From the NCBI RefSeq assembly GCF_001905905.1, contig NZ_LIVT01000003.1:62001-126000 (forward strand): a stretch of DNA of 64,000 nucleotides, given 5' to 3'. Of this stretch, positions 7,382-17,259 are shown piece after piece (position 1 is the first letter of the stretch; every line of letters starts with the position of its first letter). Below the pieces are notes generated by a model, which saw only the letters and a program-made list of their open reading frames with translations, did no database searches and was not told the DNA's origin. Source of the stretch: Streptomyces sp. CB02366 (GTDB lineage Bacteria > Actinomycetota > Actinomycetes > Streptomycetales > Streptomycetaceae). Both the position numbers and the translations under genes were made by a program.

Positions 7382-8548
7382 TCAGTCGGCGGTGCGGGTG
7401 GGCCGGGTGTTGCGGAGGGTGCTCGCCGCCTGGTCGTAGAACTGGGCGTACCGCTCGTACCGCTCGACCCGGCGCCGGTTGGCCCGGCGGAAGCGGCGGG
7501 CGACCAGCCTGGCCAGGTCCGCGGCGCCGACCATACCCGCCTCGGGGCCGAGCTGCGCCTTCGCGATGCGGGCCTCGGGGCGGTAGCCGCGCCCGGTGAG
7601 GTGTCGCTTGAAGGCGTCCCGGGCCGGGTTGATCAGGAGGTCGTCGGCGGCGCTGACACCGCCTCCGATGACGAAGCAGGAGGGGTCGAGCGCGGCGGCC
7701 AGGTTGGCGATGCCGACGCCGAGCCACTGGCCGATGTCCTGGAGGAGTTCGATGCACATCGCATCGCCCTCGCGGGCCAGTTCGGTGATGAGCGGCCCCG
7801 TGATGTCGGAGACGTTGCCCTTCACCCGGTCCAGCAGGTAGTGCGCGACCGGGGAGTCGGCGGCGGCCAGCTCCCTCGCCTCGCGGACCAGGGCGTTGCC
7901 GGAGCTGTACTGCTCCCAGCAGCCCCGGTTGCCGCACGGGCAGCGGTGGCCCGAGGGCACCACCTGCATGTGGCCGAACTCACCGGCCACCCCGTACTTG
8001 CCGCGCTTGACCCGGCCGTCCTCCAGGATCGCGCCGCCGATGCCCGTACCGAGGGTGATCATGACGAGGTGGTCCTCGCCGCGGCCCGCTCCGAAGCGCC
8101 ATTCCGCCCAGGCGGCGGTGTTGGCGTCGTTGTCGACCATGACGGGGACGACGAGGCGGGAGGCGAGGGCGTCGCGCAGGGGCTCGTCGCGCCAGGCCAG
8201 GTGCGGGGCGAACAGCACCTTGGAGCGGTCGGCGTCCACCCAGCCCGCCGCGCCGATGCCCACCGCGTGGACGTCGTGCCGGTCGGAGAGGTCCAGGACC
8301 AGTTCGACGATGGTGTCCTCGACGACCTTGGGGCTCTTGGACTTGTCGGGCGTCTCGGTGCGCAGCTGTTCCAGGATGTTGCCGTCGGCGTCGACGACGC
8401 CGGCCATCACCTTGGTGCCGCCGATGTCGATCCCGACCGTGGGGACGCGGGGCGCGGACAGGTGCGAGCGGCGTTCCTTGGTGCCGACGGTCTTGAGGAC
8501 GGTGGCGCGGGCTGAGCCGCGGTGTGCGAAGTCGCGGTACGTGCTCAT
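7382..8548 (-). CDS. ROK-family sugar kinase (glucokinase-like)
   Basis: A 388-residue kinase. The phosphate motif DIGGTKVMAGV is at about residues 40-50, the ATP site DNDANTAAWAEW is central, and the ROK zinc motif CPCGNRGCWEQY is preceded by EFGHMQVVPSGHRC. The roughly 35-residue N-terminal extension (YRDFAHRGSARATVLK) is longer than in S. coelicolor GlkA. The gene lies 154 bp downstream of the sugar ABC operon on the same strand and probably phosphorylates the imported sugar or a related hexose. Specificity for glucose is a family-based guess. Confidence 0.88.
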   Translation of the reverse strand: MSTYRDFAHRGSARATVLKTVGTKERRSHLSAPRVPTVGIDIGGTKVMAGVVDADGNILEQLRTETPDKSKSPKVVEDTIVELVLDLSDRHDVHAVGIGAAGWVDADRSKVLFAPHLAWRDEPLRDALASRLVVPVMVDNDANTAAWAEWRFGAGRGEDHLVMITLGTGIGGAILEDGRVKRGKYGVAGEFGHMQVVPSGHRCPCGNRGCWEQYSSGNALVREARELAAADSPVAHYLLDRVKGNVSDITGPLITELAREGDAMCIELLQDIGQWLGVGIANLAAALDPSCFVIGGGVSAADDLLINPARDAFKRHLTGRGYRPEARIAKAQLGPEAGMVGAADLARLVARRFRRANRRRVERYERYAQFYDQAASTLRNTRPTRTAD

Positions 8549-8702
8549 CGTCCCTGCGGGGTCTCGGGGGCGGGCCGCTGTCGCGGCCGGCGGCGGACGG
8601 CGCCCGCCGCGCTCGATTCTGCCACTGCCCGCACCCGGCGGCCGATGGCCGGGGTCGGCCGCGCCGGGGCGGAAGCCCGGTGCGGCCGGGGCGGGCGGCG
8701 GG

Positions 8703-9560
8703 TCAGGGGGTGTCGTCGGTCGCGGTGGAGGCGCCCGGGAGGGTGGGGGCCGGGGTGCGCTCCAGCTCGTGGCTCAGCTCCTCCAGCTCGCTGCCGCCCG
8801 CCATCTGCCGGGTCAGTTCGTCCAGCGTGATCTCGTCCCTGGTGTGGCTGCCGGACATCGTGCCCCGCTTGAGGAGGACGAACCGGTCGCCGACGAGGTG
8901 GGCGTGGTGGGGGTTGTGCGTGATGAGGACCACGCCGAGCCCGGCGTCGCGGGCGGCCGCCACGTACTTGAGGACCACGCCGGACTGCTTGACGCCGAGC
9001 GCGGCGGTCGGCTCGTCCAGGACGAGGACCTTCGCGCCGAAGTAGACGGCGCGGGCGATGGCCACGCACTGGCGTTCGCCGCCGGACAGGGTGCCGATGG
9101 GCTGGTCGACGTCGCGCAGGTCGATGCCCATGCGGAGCAGTTCCCTGCGGGTCGTCTCGCGCATCGTGCGGACGTCGAGGCGCTTGAGGGGGCCGAAGCC
9201 GGTGGTGGGCTCGGAGCCGAGGAAGAAGTTCCGCCAGACCGGCATCAGCGGGACGACGGCCAGGTCCTGGTAGACGGTGGCGATGCCCCGGTCCAGGGCG
9301 TCGCGCGGGTTGGCGAGCACGGTCTCCTCGCCCTCGATCAGGAAGCGCCCGGAGTCGTGCCGGTGCAGTCCTGCGATGATCTTGATCAGGGTGGACTTGC
9401 CGGCGCCGTTGTCACCGAGGACACAGGTGATCCCGCCCGCGTGGACCTCCAGCGAGACGTGTTCCAGTGCCTTGATGTTGCCGTAGAACTTGGAGACGTC
9501 GTCCAGCTCCACCAGGGGTCCGGCGGTCGCTCCCGCCGTGCTGTCGGGGGTGGCCGTCAT
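8703..9560 (-). CDS. Sugar ABC transporter ATP-binding protein
   Basis: A 285-residue single-domain ATPase, half the size of the two-domain RbsA/XylG type. Walker A is GDNGAGKST, the Q-loop region [16 protein letters not shown], the signature LSGGERQC (Cys where Arg or Gln is usual) and Walker [13 protein letters not shown]. Start ATG at 9560 overlaps the permease stop by 4 bp (ATGA), so the two are translationally coupled. It energises the importer formed with the following two genes of the list. The single-ATPase arrangement is common in actinobacterial inositol, ribose and fructose-type systems. Confidence 0.88.
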   Translation of the reverse strand: MTATPDSTAGATAGPLVELDDVSKFYGNIKALEHVSLEVHAGGITCVLGDNGAGKSTLIKIIAGLHRHDSGRFLIEGEETVLANPRDALDRGIATVYQDLAVVPLMPVWRNFFLGSEPTTGFGPLKRLDVRTMRETTRRELLRMGIDLRDVDQPIGTLSGGERQCVAIARAVYFGAKVLVLDEPTAALGVKQSGVVLKYVAAARDAGLGVVLITHNPHHAHLVGDRFVLLKRGTMSGSHTRDEITLDELTRQMAGGSELEELSHELERTPAPTLPGASTATDDTP

Positions 9561-10603
9561 GTCGTCGCCTCCGCGCGCTTGCGCACCCACGCGTTGAGCA
9601 GGGTGGCCAGGAGCAGCATGGCTCCCAGGAAGAATTTGAACCAGTCCGGGTTCCATTCGGCGTACACGATGCCCTTGCTGGTCATGCCGAAGATGAGGGC
9701 GCCGACCGCCGAGCCGATCGCGGAGCCGTAGCCGCCGGTGATCAGGCAGCCGCCGATGACGGCGGCGATGATGTACGTCAGCTCGTTGCCGACGCCCTCG
9801 CCGGACTGGACGACGTCGTAGCTGAACAGCAGGTGCTGGCCGGAGACCCAGGCGGCGAAGGCGACGCCGAGGTACAGCCCGATCTTGGTGCGGATGACCG
9901 GGACGCCGACCGCGCGGGCCGCGTCCGCCTCGCCGCCGACGGCGAAGATCCAGTTGCCGAAGCGGGTACGGAGCAGGATCCAGGTGGCGACGGCGACCAG
10001 GGCGATCCACCACAGGATGGTCACCTTGAGCTGGATGCTTCCGAGGGTCAGCGTGGAGGCGAACAGGGCGTGGGCCGAGTCGAAGCCCTCCATGTCGCCG
10101 ATGGCCTTGGTGGAGACGGTTCCGCTGATGAGCTTGGTGAAGCCGAGGTTCAGGCCGGTCAGCATCAGGAAGGTGCCGAGCGTGATGATGAAGCTCGGCA
10201 GTTTGGTGCGGGTCAGCATGAAGCCGTTGAACGCGCCGATGGCGAGGGTGACCAGCAGCGAGACCAGGACCCCGACCCAGACGTTGGCCGTCATCTGGTA
10301 GCTGAACATCGAGGAGACCAGCGCGGAGCTGGTCACCAGGACGCCGGCGGAGAGGTCGAACTCGCCGCCGATCATCAGCAGCGCGACCGGGGCGGCCATG
10401 ATGCCGAGGACGGAGGCCGCGTACAGCACGGTGCCGAGGCTGGAGGCCCGCAGGAAGCTGTCGGCGACGATCGCGAAGAACAGGAAGACGGCCGCCGCCC
10501 CGACGACCGAGCCCAGTTCGGGGCGGCCGAGGAGCTTGCGCAGCGGCGAGGTGCGCACCAGGCGTTCGTCCGGCCGGTCGGGTGCGGCGGTGGAGCCGCT
10601 CAT
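9557..10603 (-). CDS. Sugar ABC transporter permease (RbsC family)
   Basis: A 348-residue integral membrane protein with about ten hydrophobic segments and the BPD_transp_2 signatures [18 protein letters not shown] and [21 protein letters not shown]. The N-terminus [18 protein letters not shown] is cytoplasmic. The start overlaps the stop of the upstream solute-binding protein gene by 4 bp (10600-10603), and the stop overlaps the ATPase start, giving a tightly coupled three-gene unit: binding protein, permease, ATPase. Confidence 0.9.
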   Translation of the reverse strand: MSGSTAAPDRPDERLVRTSPLRKLLGRPELGSVVGAAAVFLFFAIVADSFLRASSLGTVLYAASVLGIMAAPVALLMIGGEFDLSAGVLVTSSALVSSMFSYQMTANVWVGVLVSLLVTLAIGAFNGFMLTRTKLPSFIITLGTFLMLTGLNLGFTKLISGTVSTKAIGDMEGFDSAHALFASTLTLGSIQLKVTILWWIALVAVATWILLRTRFGNWIFAVGGEADAARAVGVPVIRTKIGLYLGVAFAAWVSGQHLLFSYDVVQSGEGVGNELTYIIAAVIGGCLITGGYGSAIGSAVGALIFGMTSKGIVYAEWNPDWFKFFLGAMLLLATLLNAWVRKRAEATT

Positions 10604-11610
10604 CGGGTGCCCCGCTCGGTGTAGTCGGCCAGGGCGTCGGCGTCGTCCTTGGTGATGACCTGGGGGCCGGTGAGGACGGGGAGGCCGCCGCCGAGGACGT
10701 TGCGGTTGTAGCGGTAGAGCCAGAGCAGGTCGACGGCCTGGTAGCCCTGGAGGTAGGGCTGCTGGTCGACGGCGAAGCCGAGCTTGTCGCTCTGCAGGCC
10801 GGTAGCGACCTTGGCGTTGAGGTCGAAGGTGTCGATCTCGGCCTTGCTGCCCGCCGTCCGCTTGGCCTGGACGGCCGCGTCGGCGAAGGGGGCGCCGAGG
10901 GTGACGACCGCGTCGATGTCCTTGTCGGACTGGAGCTTGGCCTCGATGGACGCGGTGACGTCGGGCATGTTGGTGCCGTCGACGTACAGGTTCTGCAGGG
11001 TGCCGTCGAAGGTCTTCTTCGCCCCGGCGCAGCGCTGCTCGTGGCCGACGTTGCCCTGCTCGTGCAGGACGCACAGGGCCTTCTTGCGGCCCCGTTCGTT
11101 CAGCTCGTCGCCGACGGCCTCGCCGGCGATGGCCTCGTCCTGGCCGATGTGGGTGAGCGCCCCGAACTCCTTGGACTCGGCGGAGCCGGAGTTCACGGTG
11201 ACGACCGGGATGCCCGCCTTGACGGCCTTGGCGACCACGGCCTTCATGGCGTCGGGCTTGGCCAGCGAGACGATCAGCCCGTCGACCTTCTTGTCGATCG
11301 CGGTCTGGACGAGCTGGGCCTGCTGGTTGCCCTCGTCGTTGTGCGAGTAGAGGAAGTTGATGTTGTCCTTGAGGGCGGCCTGCTCGGCGCCCTTCTGGAC
11401 GATGTCCCAGAAGGTGTCGCCGTCGCCCGAGTGGGTGACCATGGCGAAGGTCCAGCGCGGTGTGTTCACCGCGGCCCGTCCCTCGGCCGCGGCGGCCGCG
11501 CGCTCCTCGGCGCGCTTGCCGCCGGTGCTGCTGCATCCCGCGAGGGAGGCGACCAGCGCCACTGCCAGCACGGCGCCCACCGCGCGTACCCCTGTCCGAA
11601 CCCTTGCCAC
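10600..11610 (-). CDS. Sugar ABC transporter substrate-binding lipoprotein
   Basis: A 336-residue periplasmic-binding-protein (Peripla_BP_4) lipoprotein. I start at the GTG at 11610, preceded by GAAGGG, because it gives a proper signal peptide ([20 protein letters not shown]) with lipobox LAGC just before CSSTGGKR. An upstream ATG at 11826 would add 72 non-homologous residues. The mature domain has [29 protein letters not shown] and [17 protein letters not shown], typical of pentose/inositol binding proteins. It is the first gene of the importer operon; the GntR gene lies upstream on the same strand. Confidence 0.88.
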   Translation of the reverse strand: MARVRTGVRAVGAVLAVALVASLAGCSSTGGKRAEERAAAAAEGRAAVNTPRWTFAMVTHSGDGDTFWDIVQKGAEQAALKDNINFLYSHNDEGNQQAQLVQTAIDKKVDGLIVSLAKPDAMKAVVAKAVKAGIPVVTVNSGSAESKEFGALTHIGQDEAIAGEAVGDELNERGRKKALCVLHEQGNVGHEQRCAGAKKTFDGTLQNLYVDGTNMPDVTASIEAKLQSDKDIDAVVTLGAPFADAAVQAKRTAGSKAEIDTFDLNAKVATGLQSDKLGFAVDQQPYLQGYQAVDLLWLYRYNRNVLGGGLPVLTGPQVITKDDADALADYTERGTR

Positions 11611-11896
11611 GACGCCGTGCCCTTCTACTGCTGCTCGCTGTGCGCTTCGCTCGACCGGACGGGGCGTGTACGGCCCCGGGCCGGCTGCCCAAGTATCCCC
11701 GAGCCCTGCCCGCTCCCGCCCGCGCCCCCGTCCGGTCCGGCGTTCACGGGCGCGGCCCGTGCCCGGTGAGCCCGACGGACACAGGAGCCTGGGGCACGGG
11801 ACCGGGGGAACGCAACCCGTGTGCACGCGGCGGTCGCGGGCGGGTGCGCCCGCGGGCGCGGGGCCCGGCGGGCGGGCGCCGAGCGGGGGCGGCCGC

Positions 11897-12655
11897 TCAG
11901 GGGCGTACGAGCAGCTGGAACTCGAAGGCGTACCGCGTCGCCCGGTACACGTGCGAGCCGAATTCGACCGCCCGCCCCGTGGCGTCGTACGTGATCCGCT
12001 CCATCGTCAGCAGCGGCGCTCCGGGCTGCTCGTCCAGCGCGCGGGCCTCCTCCGCCGTCGCGGCGCGCGCGCCCACGGACTGGCGGGCGCTGTGCAGGGT
12101 GATGCCGGCCGTGCGCATCAGCCGGTAGAGGCCCGTCGCTTCCAGGTCCTCGGTGCGCAGCGGCAGCAGCACCGGCGGCAGGTGGTTGCGCAGCAGGGCC
12201 ACCGGTTCGCCGTGAGCGCTCCGCAGCCGCTCGACGAGGCGCACCTCGCTGCCCTCCGCGACGCCGAGCGCGGCGGCGACCTCCGCGTCCGCCGGTTCCG
12301 TGGTGGCGCGCAGGACCCTGGTGGTGGGGTGCTGCCCGGCGGCCTCCAGGTCGTCGTAGAGCGAGCTGAGCTCCAGCGGGCGGCGGACCTGGCGGTGGAC
12401 GACCTGGGTGCCCACCCCCCGGCGGCGGACCATGAGGCCCTTGTCGACGAGCGACTGGATGGCCTGGCGGACGGTGGGCCGGGACAGGCCGAGGCGCGCG
12501 GCGAGGTCGATCTCGTTCCCGAGCAGGGTGCCGGGGGCCAGGCGGCCCTCCTCCACGGCGGCCTCCAACTGCTGTGCCAGCTGGAAATAGAGCGGCACCG
12601 GGCTGGTGCGGTCCACGCTCAGCGGCAGCGGCCGGTCGGTTCCATGTGCGGTCAC
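11897..12655 (-). CDS. GntR-family regulator (HutC/UTRA subfamily)
   Basis: A 252-residue repressor-type protein. The N-terminal winged helix (PLYFQLAQQLEAAVEEGRLA, LGLSRPTVRQAIQSLVDKGL) is followed by a UTRA effector domain (LGVAEGSEVRLVERLRSAHG, MERITYDATGRAVEFGSHVY). The GTG at 12655 is chosen because homology begins just after it; an in-frame ATG lies 12 codons upstream and neither has a good ribosome site. The gene is upstream of the sugar importer operon and divergent from a Gfo/Idh/MocA dehydrogenase. Two matching palindromes in the intergenic region are its probable operators, which would make it a local sugar-responsive repressor. Confidence 0.88.
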   Translation of the reverse strand: MTAHGTDRPLPLSVDRTSPVPLYFQLAQQLEAAVEEGRLAPGTLLGNEIDLAARLGLSRPTVRQAIQSLVDKGLMVRRRGVGTQVVHRQVRRPLELSSLYDDLEAAGQHPTTRVLRATTEPADAEVAAALGVAEGSEVRLVERLRSAHGEPVALLRNHLPPVLLPLRTEDLEATGLYRLMRTAGITLHSARQSVGARAATAEEARALDEQPGAPLLTMERITYDATGRAVEFGSHVYRATRYAFEFQLLVRP

Positions 12656-12673
12656 GGAGCGAGCGTAGTTCGC

Positions 12674-12685
12674 TTGTCCGGACAA
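12674..12685. promoter_or_regulatory. Putative GntR operator 1
   Basis: Perfect 12-bp palindrome TTGTCCGGACAA, 18 bp upstream of the GntR start codon. It differs from operator 2 only in the central two bases. Confidence 0.6.
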
Positions 12686-12731
12686 AGCCATGGCGCGTCG
12701 GGGCACGGACCGCCGGCGCACACCGCTCCAT

Positions 12732-12743
12732 TTGTCAGGACAA
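12732..12743. promoter_or_regulatory. Putative GntR operator 2
   Basis: TTGTCAGGACAA, extended to TTTGTC-AG-GACAAA, 40 bp upstream of the dehydrogenase ATG and immediately 5' of a TTGACA box (12748-12753). The centres of the two operators are 58 bp apart. Confidence 0.6.
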
Positions 12744-12783
12744 ACGCTTGACATGATGACCGGGCGAACGAGACCTTGGGCCC

Positions 12784-13803
12784 ATGCGCATCGGACTGAT
12801 TGGAACGGGGCGGATCGGCACATTCCACGCGGAGGTGCTGAGCCGCCATCCCGCCGTGGACGCCCTGCTGCTGGCGGACGCGGACCCCGAGCGGGCGGCG
12901 CGCGCCGCCGTACGGACCGGGGCCTCGGCGGTCCGGGTGGAGGACCTGTTCACCGGGGCGGGCGGGGCGCGGGGGCTGCCCGACGCCGTGGTGGTCTGCT
13001 CGGCGACCTCGGCCCACGCCGGGTTCATCGCCCGGGGCGCCCGCGCCGGGCTGCCGGTCTTCTGCGAGAAGCCGATCGCGCTGGACCTGCCCGGCACCCT
13101 GGCCGCGCTGGCGGAGGTCGAGGCGGCGGGCAGCGTGCTCCAGCTCGGCTTCATGCGCCGCTTCGACGCGGGGTACGGCGAGGCCAGGGCGGCCGTACGG
13201 GGCGGGAGGCTCGGCCGGCTGCACACCGTGCGGGCGGCCACCTCCGACCCCGCCCCGCCGCCCGCCGCCTACCTCCCGCTCTCCGGCGGGCTGTACCGCG
13301 ACTGCCTCGTCCACGACTTCGACATCCTGCGCTGGGTGACGGGCCGGGAGGTGAGCGAGGTGTACGCCACCGGCTCGGACGCCGGGCCCGCGATGTTCCG
13401 GGCGGCCGGGGACGTGGACACGGCGGCCGTCGTGCTCACCCTCGACGACGGGACGCTCGCCACCGCCACCGCGACCCGGTGCAACGGCGCCGGGTACGAC
13501 GTGCGGATGGAACTGGCCGGGGAGCTGGACCAGATCGCCGTCGGCCTGGACGACCGCACGCCGCTGTCCTCGGCCGAGCCGGGCGGCCCCGGCGCCCCGG
13601 CGAAGCCCTGGCCGGGGTTCCTGGAACGGTTCGCCCCGGCGTACGAGGCGGAGCTGGACGCGTTCTTGCGGGTGGTCCGCGGTGAGCTGGCCAATCCGTG
13701 CGACGGGCGCGAGGCCCTGCACGCCCTGCGGATCGCGGAGGCGTGCGAGGTCTCCCGCCGGGAACGCCGGCCGGTCGCGCTGGCCGAGGTCCCCGGCGGC
13801 TGA
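12784..13803 (+). CDS. Gfo/Idh/MocA-family oxidoreductase (inositol 2-dehydrogenase-like)
   Basis: A 339-residue NAD(P)-dependent dehydrogenase. The Rossmann motif GLIGTGRIGTFHAEVL is at residues 4-19, the conserved EKPIALD motif follows, and the C-terminal domain contains GLYRDCLVHDFDILRWVTG, where the Asp-His pair marks the catalytic region of IolG-like enzymes. It is divergent from the GntR gene and shares its operators, so it probably acts on the sugar or cyclitol imported by the neighbouring ABC system. myo-Inositol is my best guess, but no other iol genes are present in the window. Confidence 0.87.
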   Translation: MRIGLIGTGRIGTFHAEVLSRHPAVDALLLADADPERAARAAVRTGASAVRVEDLFTGAGGARGLPDAVVVCSATSAHAGFIARGARAGLPVFCEKPIALDLPGTLAALAEVEAAGSVLQLGFMRRFDAGYGEARAAVRGGRLGRLHTVRAATSDPAPPPAAYLPLSGGLYRDCLVHDFDILRWVTGREVSEVYATGSDAGPAMFRAAGDVDTAAVVLTLDDGTLATATATRCNGAGYDVRMELAGELDQIAVGLDDRTPLSSAEPGGPGAPAKPWPGFLERFAPAYEAELDAFLRVVRGELANPCDGREALHALRIAEACEVSRRERRPVALAEVPGG

Positions 13804-13905
13804 ACCGGAACCGCGTCCCCGGGCCGGGGCCGTACCCGATCGGGCCGGAACCGCCCCCGGCGGGGCCCCGGGGCCCGGACGCGTCGCGGCGGTCCGGCCG
13901 TCCCG

Positions 13906-15168
13906 CTACCAGGCGACCGGCAGGCTCAGCGGCCCCCGCATGAGCATCCCCGTCCGCCACGTGAGCGTCGCCGGGTCCGCGGCAGGCCGCAGATCCGGGC
14001 AGCGCTCCAGCAGCGACCGGATGGCCGTCCGTGCCTCGATCCGGGCCAGCGGCGCGCCCAGGCAGTAGTGGATGCCGTGTCCGAAGGCGATGTGGCCCCG
14101 AGCGTCGCGGGTGATGTCGAACCGGGACGCGTCGGGGAAGCGGGCCGGGTCGCGGTTGGCGTCCGACATGGCGACGAGCACCAGCTCGCCGCCTCCGGGG
14201 ATCACCACCCCGCCGACCTCGACCGGTTCGGTCGTGAAGCGGTACGTGGGCGTTTCCACCGGCCCCTCGAACCGCAGGATCTCCTCGACCGCGTTGTCGA
14301 TCAGGGAGAAGTCGGCGCGCAGGGCCGCCAGTTGGTCGGGGTGGGCGAGGAGGCTGTGCACGCCGTTGGTGATGAGGTTGACGGTGGTCTCGTGCCCGGC
14401 GACCAGCAGCAACCACACCATGCCGATCAGTTCGTCGCCGGAGAGCCGGTCGCCGTCCTCGTCGGCGGTGTGGATGAGCGCGCTCAGCAGGTCCTCGCCC
14501 GGCTCCGCCCGCTTGTCGGCCAGCAGCCCGGTGATGTACCCGGTCATCGCCTCGGCGGAGGAGGCGCGCACGGCGGGGTCGACGGAGGAGACCGCCTGGC
14601 CGGACCAGGTGCGGAACTTCTCGCGGTCCAGGAACGGGACGCCGAGCAGCTCGCAGATCACCGCCATGGGCAGCGGGAAGGAGAGCGCCTCCACGAGGTC
14701 CGCCGTACGGTCGGGGGCGGCGAGCATCGCGTCCAGCAGACCGTCGGTCATCTCCTGGACGCGCGGGGCCAGCCGCTCCATCCGGCGGGCGGTGAACTCG
14801 CGGGCGACCAGCTTGCGCAGCCGGGTGTGGTCGGGGGCGTCGGAGCTGAGCATCGAGGTGCCGGCCGACACCTTGCCGATCCCGAGCGCCGGTGAGGCCC
14901 GGCTCCACCGCTTGGAGAGCCGCTGATCGGCGAGGAGGTCGCGGCCGAGCTCGTATCCGACGACGAGCCAGGCGTCCGTGCCCTCGGGGATCCGCACCCG
15001 GTGGACCGGGCCCTCCTCCCGTAACGCGGCGTAGACGGGGTACGGGTCGCGGGTGAACCGCTCGCCGAGCGCGGCGAGATCGGTCAGGGGTTCGGTGGTC
15101 AACGCGGTGCCCTTCGTCAGGAGTTCGGGTCCGGTGAGGTCCGTGCGGGGCGCGTCGGCGGGCTTCAC
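13906..15168 (-). CDS. Cytochrome P450 with a TTA codon
   Basis: A 420-residue bacterial P450. The I-helix is LLLVAGHETTVNLI, the K-helix ExxR is EEILRFEGPVETPTYRF and the heme-binding loop FGHGIHYCLGAPLAR. Start GTG at 15168 overlaps the stop of the upstream P450 gene by 4 bp (GTGA). Leu49 is encoded by TTA (15022-15024), the codon read only by bldA tRNA in Streptomyces, so expression probably depends on development. No ferredoxin, ferredoxin reductase or biosynthetic core enzyme is adjacent, and the substrate is unknown. The end is convergent with the Gfo/Idh/MocA gene. Confidence 0.92.
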   Translation of the reverse strand: MKPADAPRTDLTGPELLTKGTALTTEPLTDLAALGERFTRDPYPVYAALREEGPVHRVRIPEGTDAWLVVGYELGRDLLADQRLSKRWSRASPALGIGKVSAGTSMLSSDAPDHTRLRKLVAREFTARRMERLAPRVQEMTDGLLDAMLAAPDRTADLVEALSFPLPMAVICELLGVPFLDREKFRTWSGQAVSSVDPAVRASSAEAMTGYITGLLADKRAEPGEDLLSALIHTADEDGDRLSGDELIGMVWLLLVAGHETTVNLITNGVHSLLAHPDQLAALRADFSLIDNAVEEILRFEGPVETPTYRFTTEPVEVGGVVIPGGGELVLVAMSDANRDPARFPDASRFDITRDARGHIAFGHGIHYCLGAPLARIEARTAIRSLLERCPDLRPAADPATLTWRTGMLMRGPLSLPVAW

Positions 15169-16337
15169 CAGCGAACCGGCAGCGCCCGCACGCCGCGCAT
15201 CAGCAGGCCGGGCAGCCAGTCCGGTTCGCCGCCGGACGGGTCGCGGGCGAGGCCCGGGAAGCGTTCCAGCAGGGCGCCGATCGCGATGCGCGCCTCCATC
15301 CGGGCGAGCGGCGCGCCCAGGCAGTAGTGCGCCCCGTGGCCGAAGCCCAGGTGCCCCTGGGGCTCGCGGCGGATGTCGAAGGCGTCCGGTTCGGGGAAGC
15401 GGGCCGGGTCGCGGTCGGCGGAGGCCAGGGCGACGAGCACCGCCTCGTCGCGAGGGATCACGGTGGAGCCGATCTTCACCTCCTCGCGGGCGAAGCGGAA
15501 GGTGGTGGTCTCCACCGGGCCGTCGTAGCGCAGCATCTCCTCCACCGCGCCGCCGATGAGCCCCGGTTCGGCCCGCAGCAGGGCGAGTTGGTCGGGGTGG
15601 TCGAGCAGGGCCCGGACCCCGTTGGCGATCAGGTTGACGGTGGTCTCGTGCCCCGCCACCAGCAACAGGAAGGCCATGCCGACCAGTTCGGCGGAGGAGA
15701 GGCCGTCGCCGCCCTCGTCCCGGGTGCGGATCAGCGCGCTGAGCAGGTCGTCGCCGGGCGAACGGCGTTTGTCCGCGATGAGGTCGACGAGGTAGTCGCT
15801 CATCGCGCCGGCCGGGTCGGCGTCGCGCTGCTCCCGGGTGGGCGTGACGATGCCGTTCGAGAGGGTCCGGAAGGCGTCCCGGTCGATGTCGGGGACGCCG
15901 AGGAGTTCGCAGATCACGGTCATCGGCAGGGGGAAGGCGAGTGCGTCGACCAGGTCAGCGGAGCCCCGGGGCGCCATCGCGTCGAGGAGCCGCTCGGTGA
16001 TCCCGGTGACGCGGGGGCGCAGCGCCTCGATGCGCCGGGCGGTGAACTCGCGGACGACGAGCCGTCGCAGCCGGGTGTGGTGCGGGGCGTCCAGTTCCAG
16101 CATGTTGGCGCTGAGCAGGGCCTCGGACGCCTCCCAACGCCCGGTGGTGCGCCAGTCCTTGCCGAACCGGTGGTCGGCGAGGACGGCACGGCCCTCCTCG
16201 TACCCGACGACCAGCCAGACGCGCTCCATCTCCTCGGTGCGCACGATGTGCACGGGGCCCTCGGTGCGCAGCTCCGCGTAGTACGGATAGGGGTCGGCGG
16301 TGAAGTCCGGCAGGTTCCGCAGATCACGTACGGCCAT
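15165..16337 (-). CDS. Cytochrome P450
   Basis: A 390-residue P450 with I-helix LLLVAGHETTVNLI, K-helix EEMLRYDGPVETTTFRF and heme loop FGHGAHYCLGAPLAR. It is first of a two-gene unit with the following P450, which it resembles along its length (both have LPMTVICELLGVP-type and FTARRIE-type segments), suggesting tandem duplication. ATG at 16337 is the start. CYP107/CYP105-like by overall look; I cannot assign a subfamily. Confidence 0.92.
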   Translation of the reverse strand: MAVRDLRNLPDFTADPYPYYAELRTEGPVHIVRTEEMERVWLVVGYEEGRAVLADHRFGKDWRTTGRWEASEALLSANMLELDAPHHTRLRRLVVREFTARRIEALRPRVTGITERLLDAMAPRGSADLVDALAFPLPMTVICELLGVPDIDRDAFRTLSNGIVTPTREQRDADPAGAMSDYLVDLIADKRRSPGDDLLSALIRTRDEGGDGLSSAELVGMAFLLLVAGHETTVNLIANGVRALLDHPDQLALLRAEPGLIGGAVEEMLRYDGPVETTTFRFAREEVKIGSTVIPRDEAVLVALASADRDPARFPEPDAFDIRREPQGHLGFGHGAHYCLGAPLARMEARIAIGALLERFPGLARDPSGGEPDWLPGLLMRGVRALPVRW

Positions 16338-16430
16338 GGGCAGGCGGTCCCTCTCCCGTCGCGGGCCCGTTCCGGTCCGGGCCGCTCCGGTCAGCCTAGA
16401 GTCTTCTTCCGGACCGGGTCCCGGGTCCGG

Positions 16431-17213
16431 TCAGGATCCGCCGGCCGCGCCCCGGGCCGCACCGTCTCCCCCGTCCGCGTCCAGGAGCCCCGCGTCGTGG
16501 ACCAACAGGGCGATCTGGACGCGGTTGTTGAGGCCGAGTTTGGCGAGAATCCGTGAGACGTGGGCCTTGACGGTGGCGACGCTGAGGTGGAGGGAGCCCG
16601 CGATCTCCGCGTTGGACCCGCCGCGCCCGACGGCGACGGCGACCTCCTTCTCCCGCTCGGCGAGTTGGCCGAAGCGCCTGCGTGCGCGGTCGGCGCGGTC
16701 CGTCCGGTCGTCGGTGCCGCGGCCTGCGGCGCGGGCCATCAACTGGCGCGTGACGGCGGGCGAGAGCACCGGATCCCCGGCGGCGACCCGGCGGACGGAG
16801 TCGACGATCCGGGCCGGCGGGGTGTCCTTCAGGACGAACCCGGCCGCCCCCGCCCGGATGGCCCGGAGCACCTGTTCGTCGGCGTGGAAGGTGGTGAGGA
16901 CGACGACCTCGGGGGCGTCGCGGCGACGGCGCAGCAGTTCGGTCGCGGCGAGTCCGTCCATGACCGGCATCCGGATGTCCATCAGGACGACGTCGGGGCG
17001 CAGGCGTTCGACCAGTTCCTCGACCTCGGCGCCGTCCGCGCCCTCCCCGACGATGTCGATGCCCTGGTCGCCGCCGAGCATCAGGGCGAGTCCCGCCCGG
17101 ACCAGCGGGTCGTCGTCGACGATCAGCAGCCGGACGGGCGGTCCGGGCGGGGGCGCGGCGGACTCGGGTGGCGGGGCGGCGGCGGGAGGCGTCGGGGGCG
17201 GCGGGGTGCTCAT
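16431..17213 (-). CDS. NarL/FixJ-type response regulator
   Basis: A 260-residue response regulator. After a Pro/Ala-rich N-terminal tail of about 25 residues comes a receiver domain (RLLIVDDDPLVRAGLAL, phospho-acceptor in DVVLMDIRMPVMDG, KDTPP loop), then a LuxR HTH (LAEREKEVAVAVGRGGSNAEIA, ATVKAHVSRILAKLGLNN). I use the ATG at 17213; an in-frame GTG lies 9 bp upstream. It follows its cognate histidine kinase after a 46-bp gap. The target genes are not evident. Confidence 0.88.
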   Translation of the reverse strand: MSTPPPPTPPAAAPPPESAAPPPGPPVRLLIVDDDPLVRAGLALMLGGDQGIDIVGEGADGAEVEELVERLRPDVVLMDIRMPVMDGLAATELLRRRRDAPEVVVLTTFHADEQVLRAIRAGAAGFVLKDTPPARIVDSVRRVAAGDPVLSPAVTRQLMARAAGRGTDDRTDRADRARRRFGQLAEREKEVAVAVGRGGSNAEIAGSLHLSVATVKAHVSRILAKLGLNNRVQIALLVHDAGLLDADGGDGAARGAAGGS

Positions 17214-17259
17214 GACGGCCACCGTAGCCAGCGGGTGTTCGTCGTCCCCGGGGCGGGTG

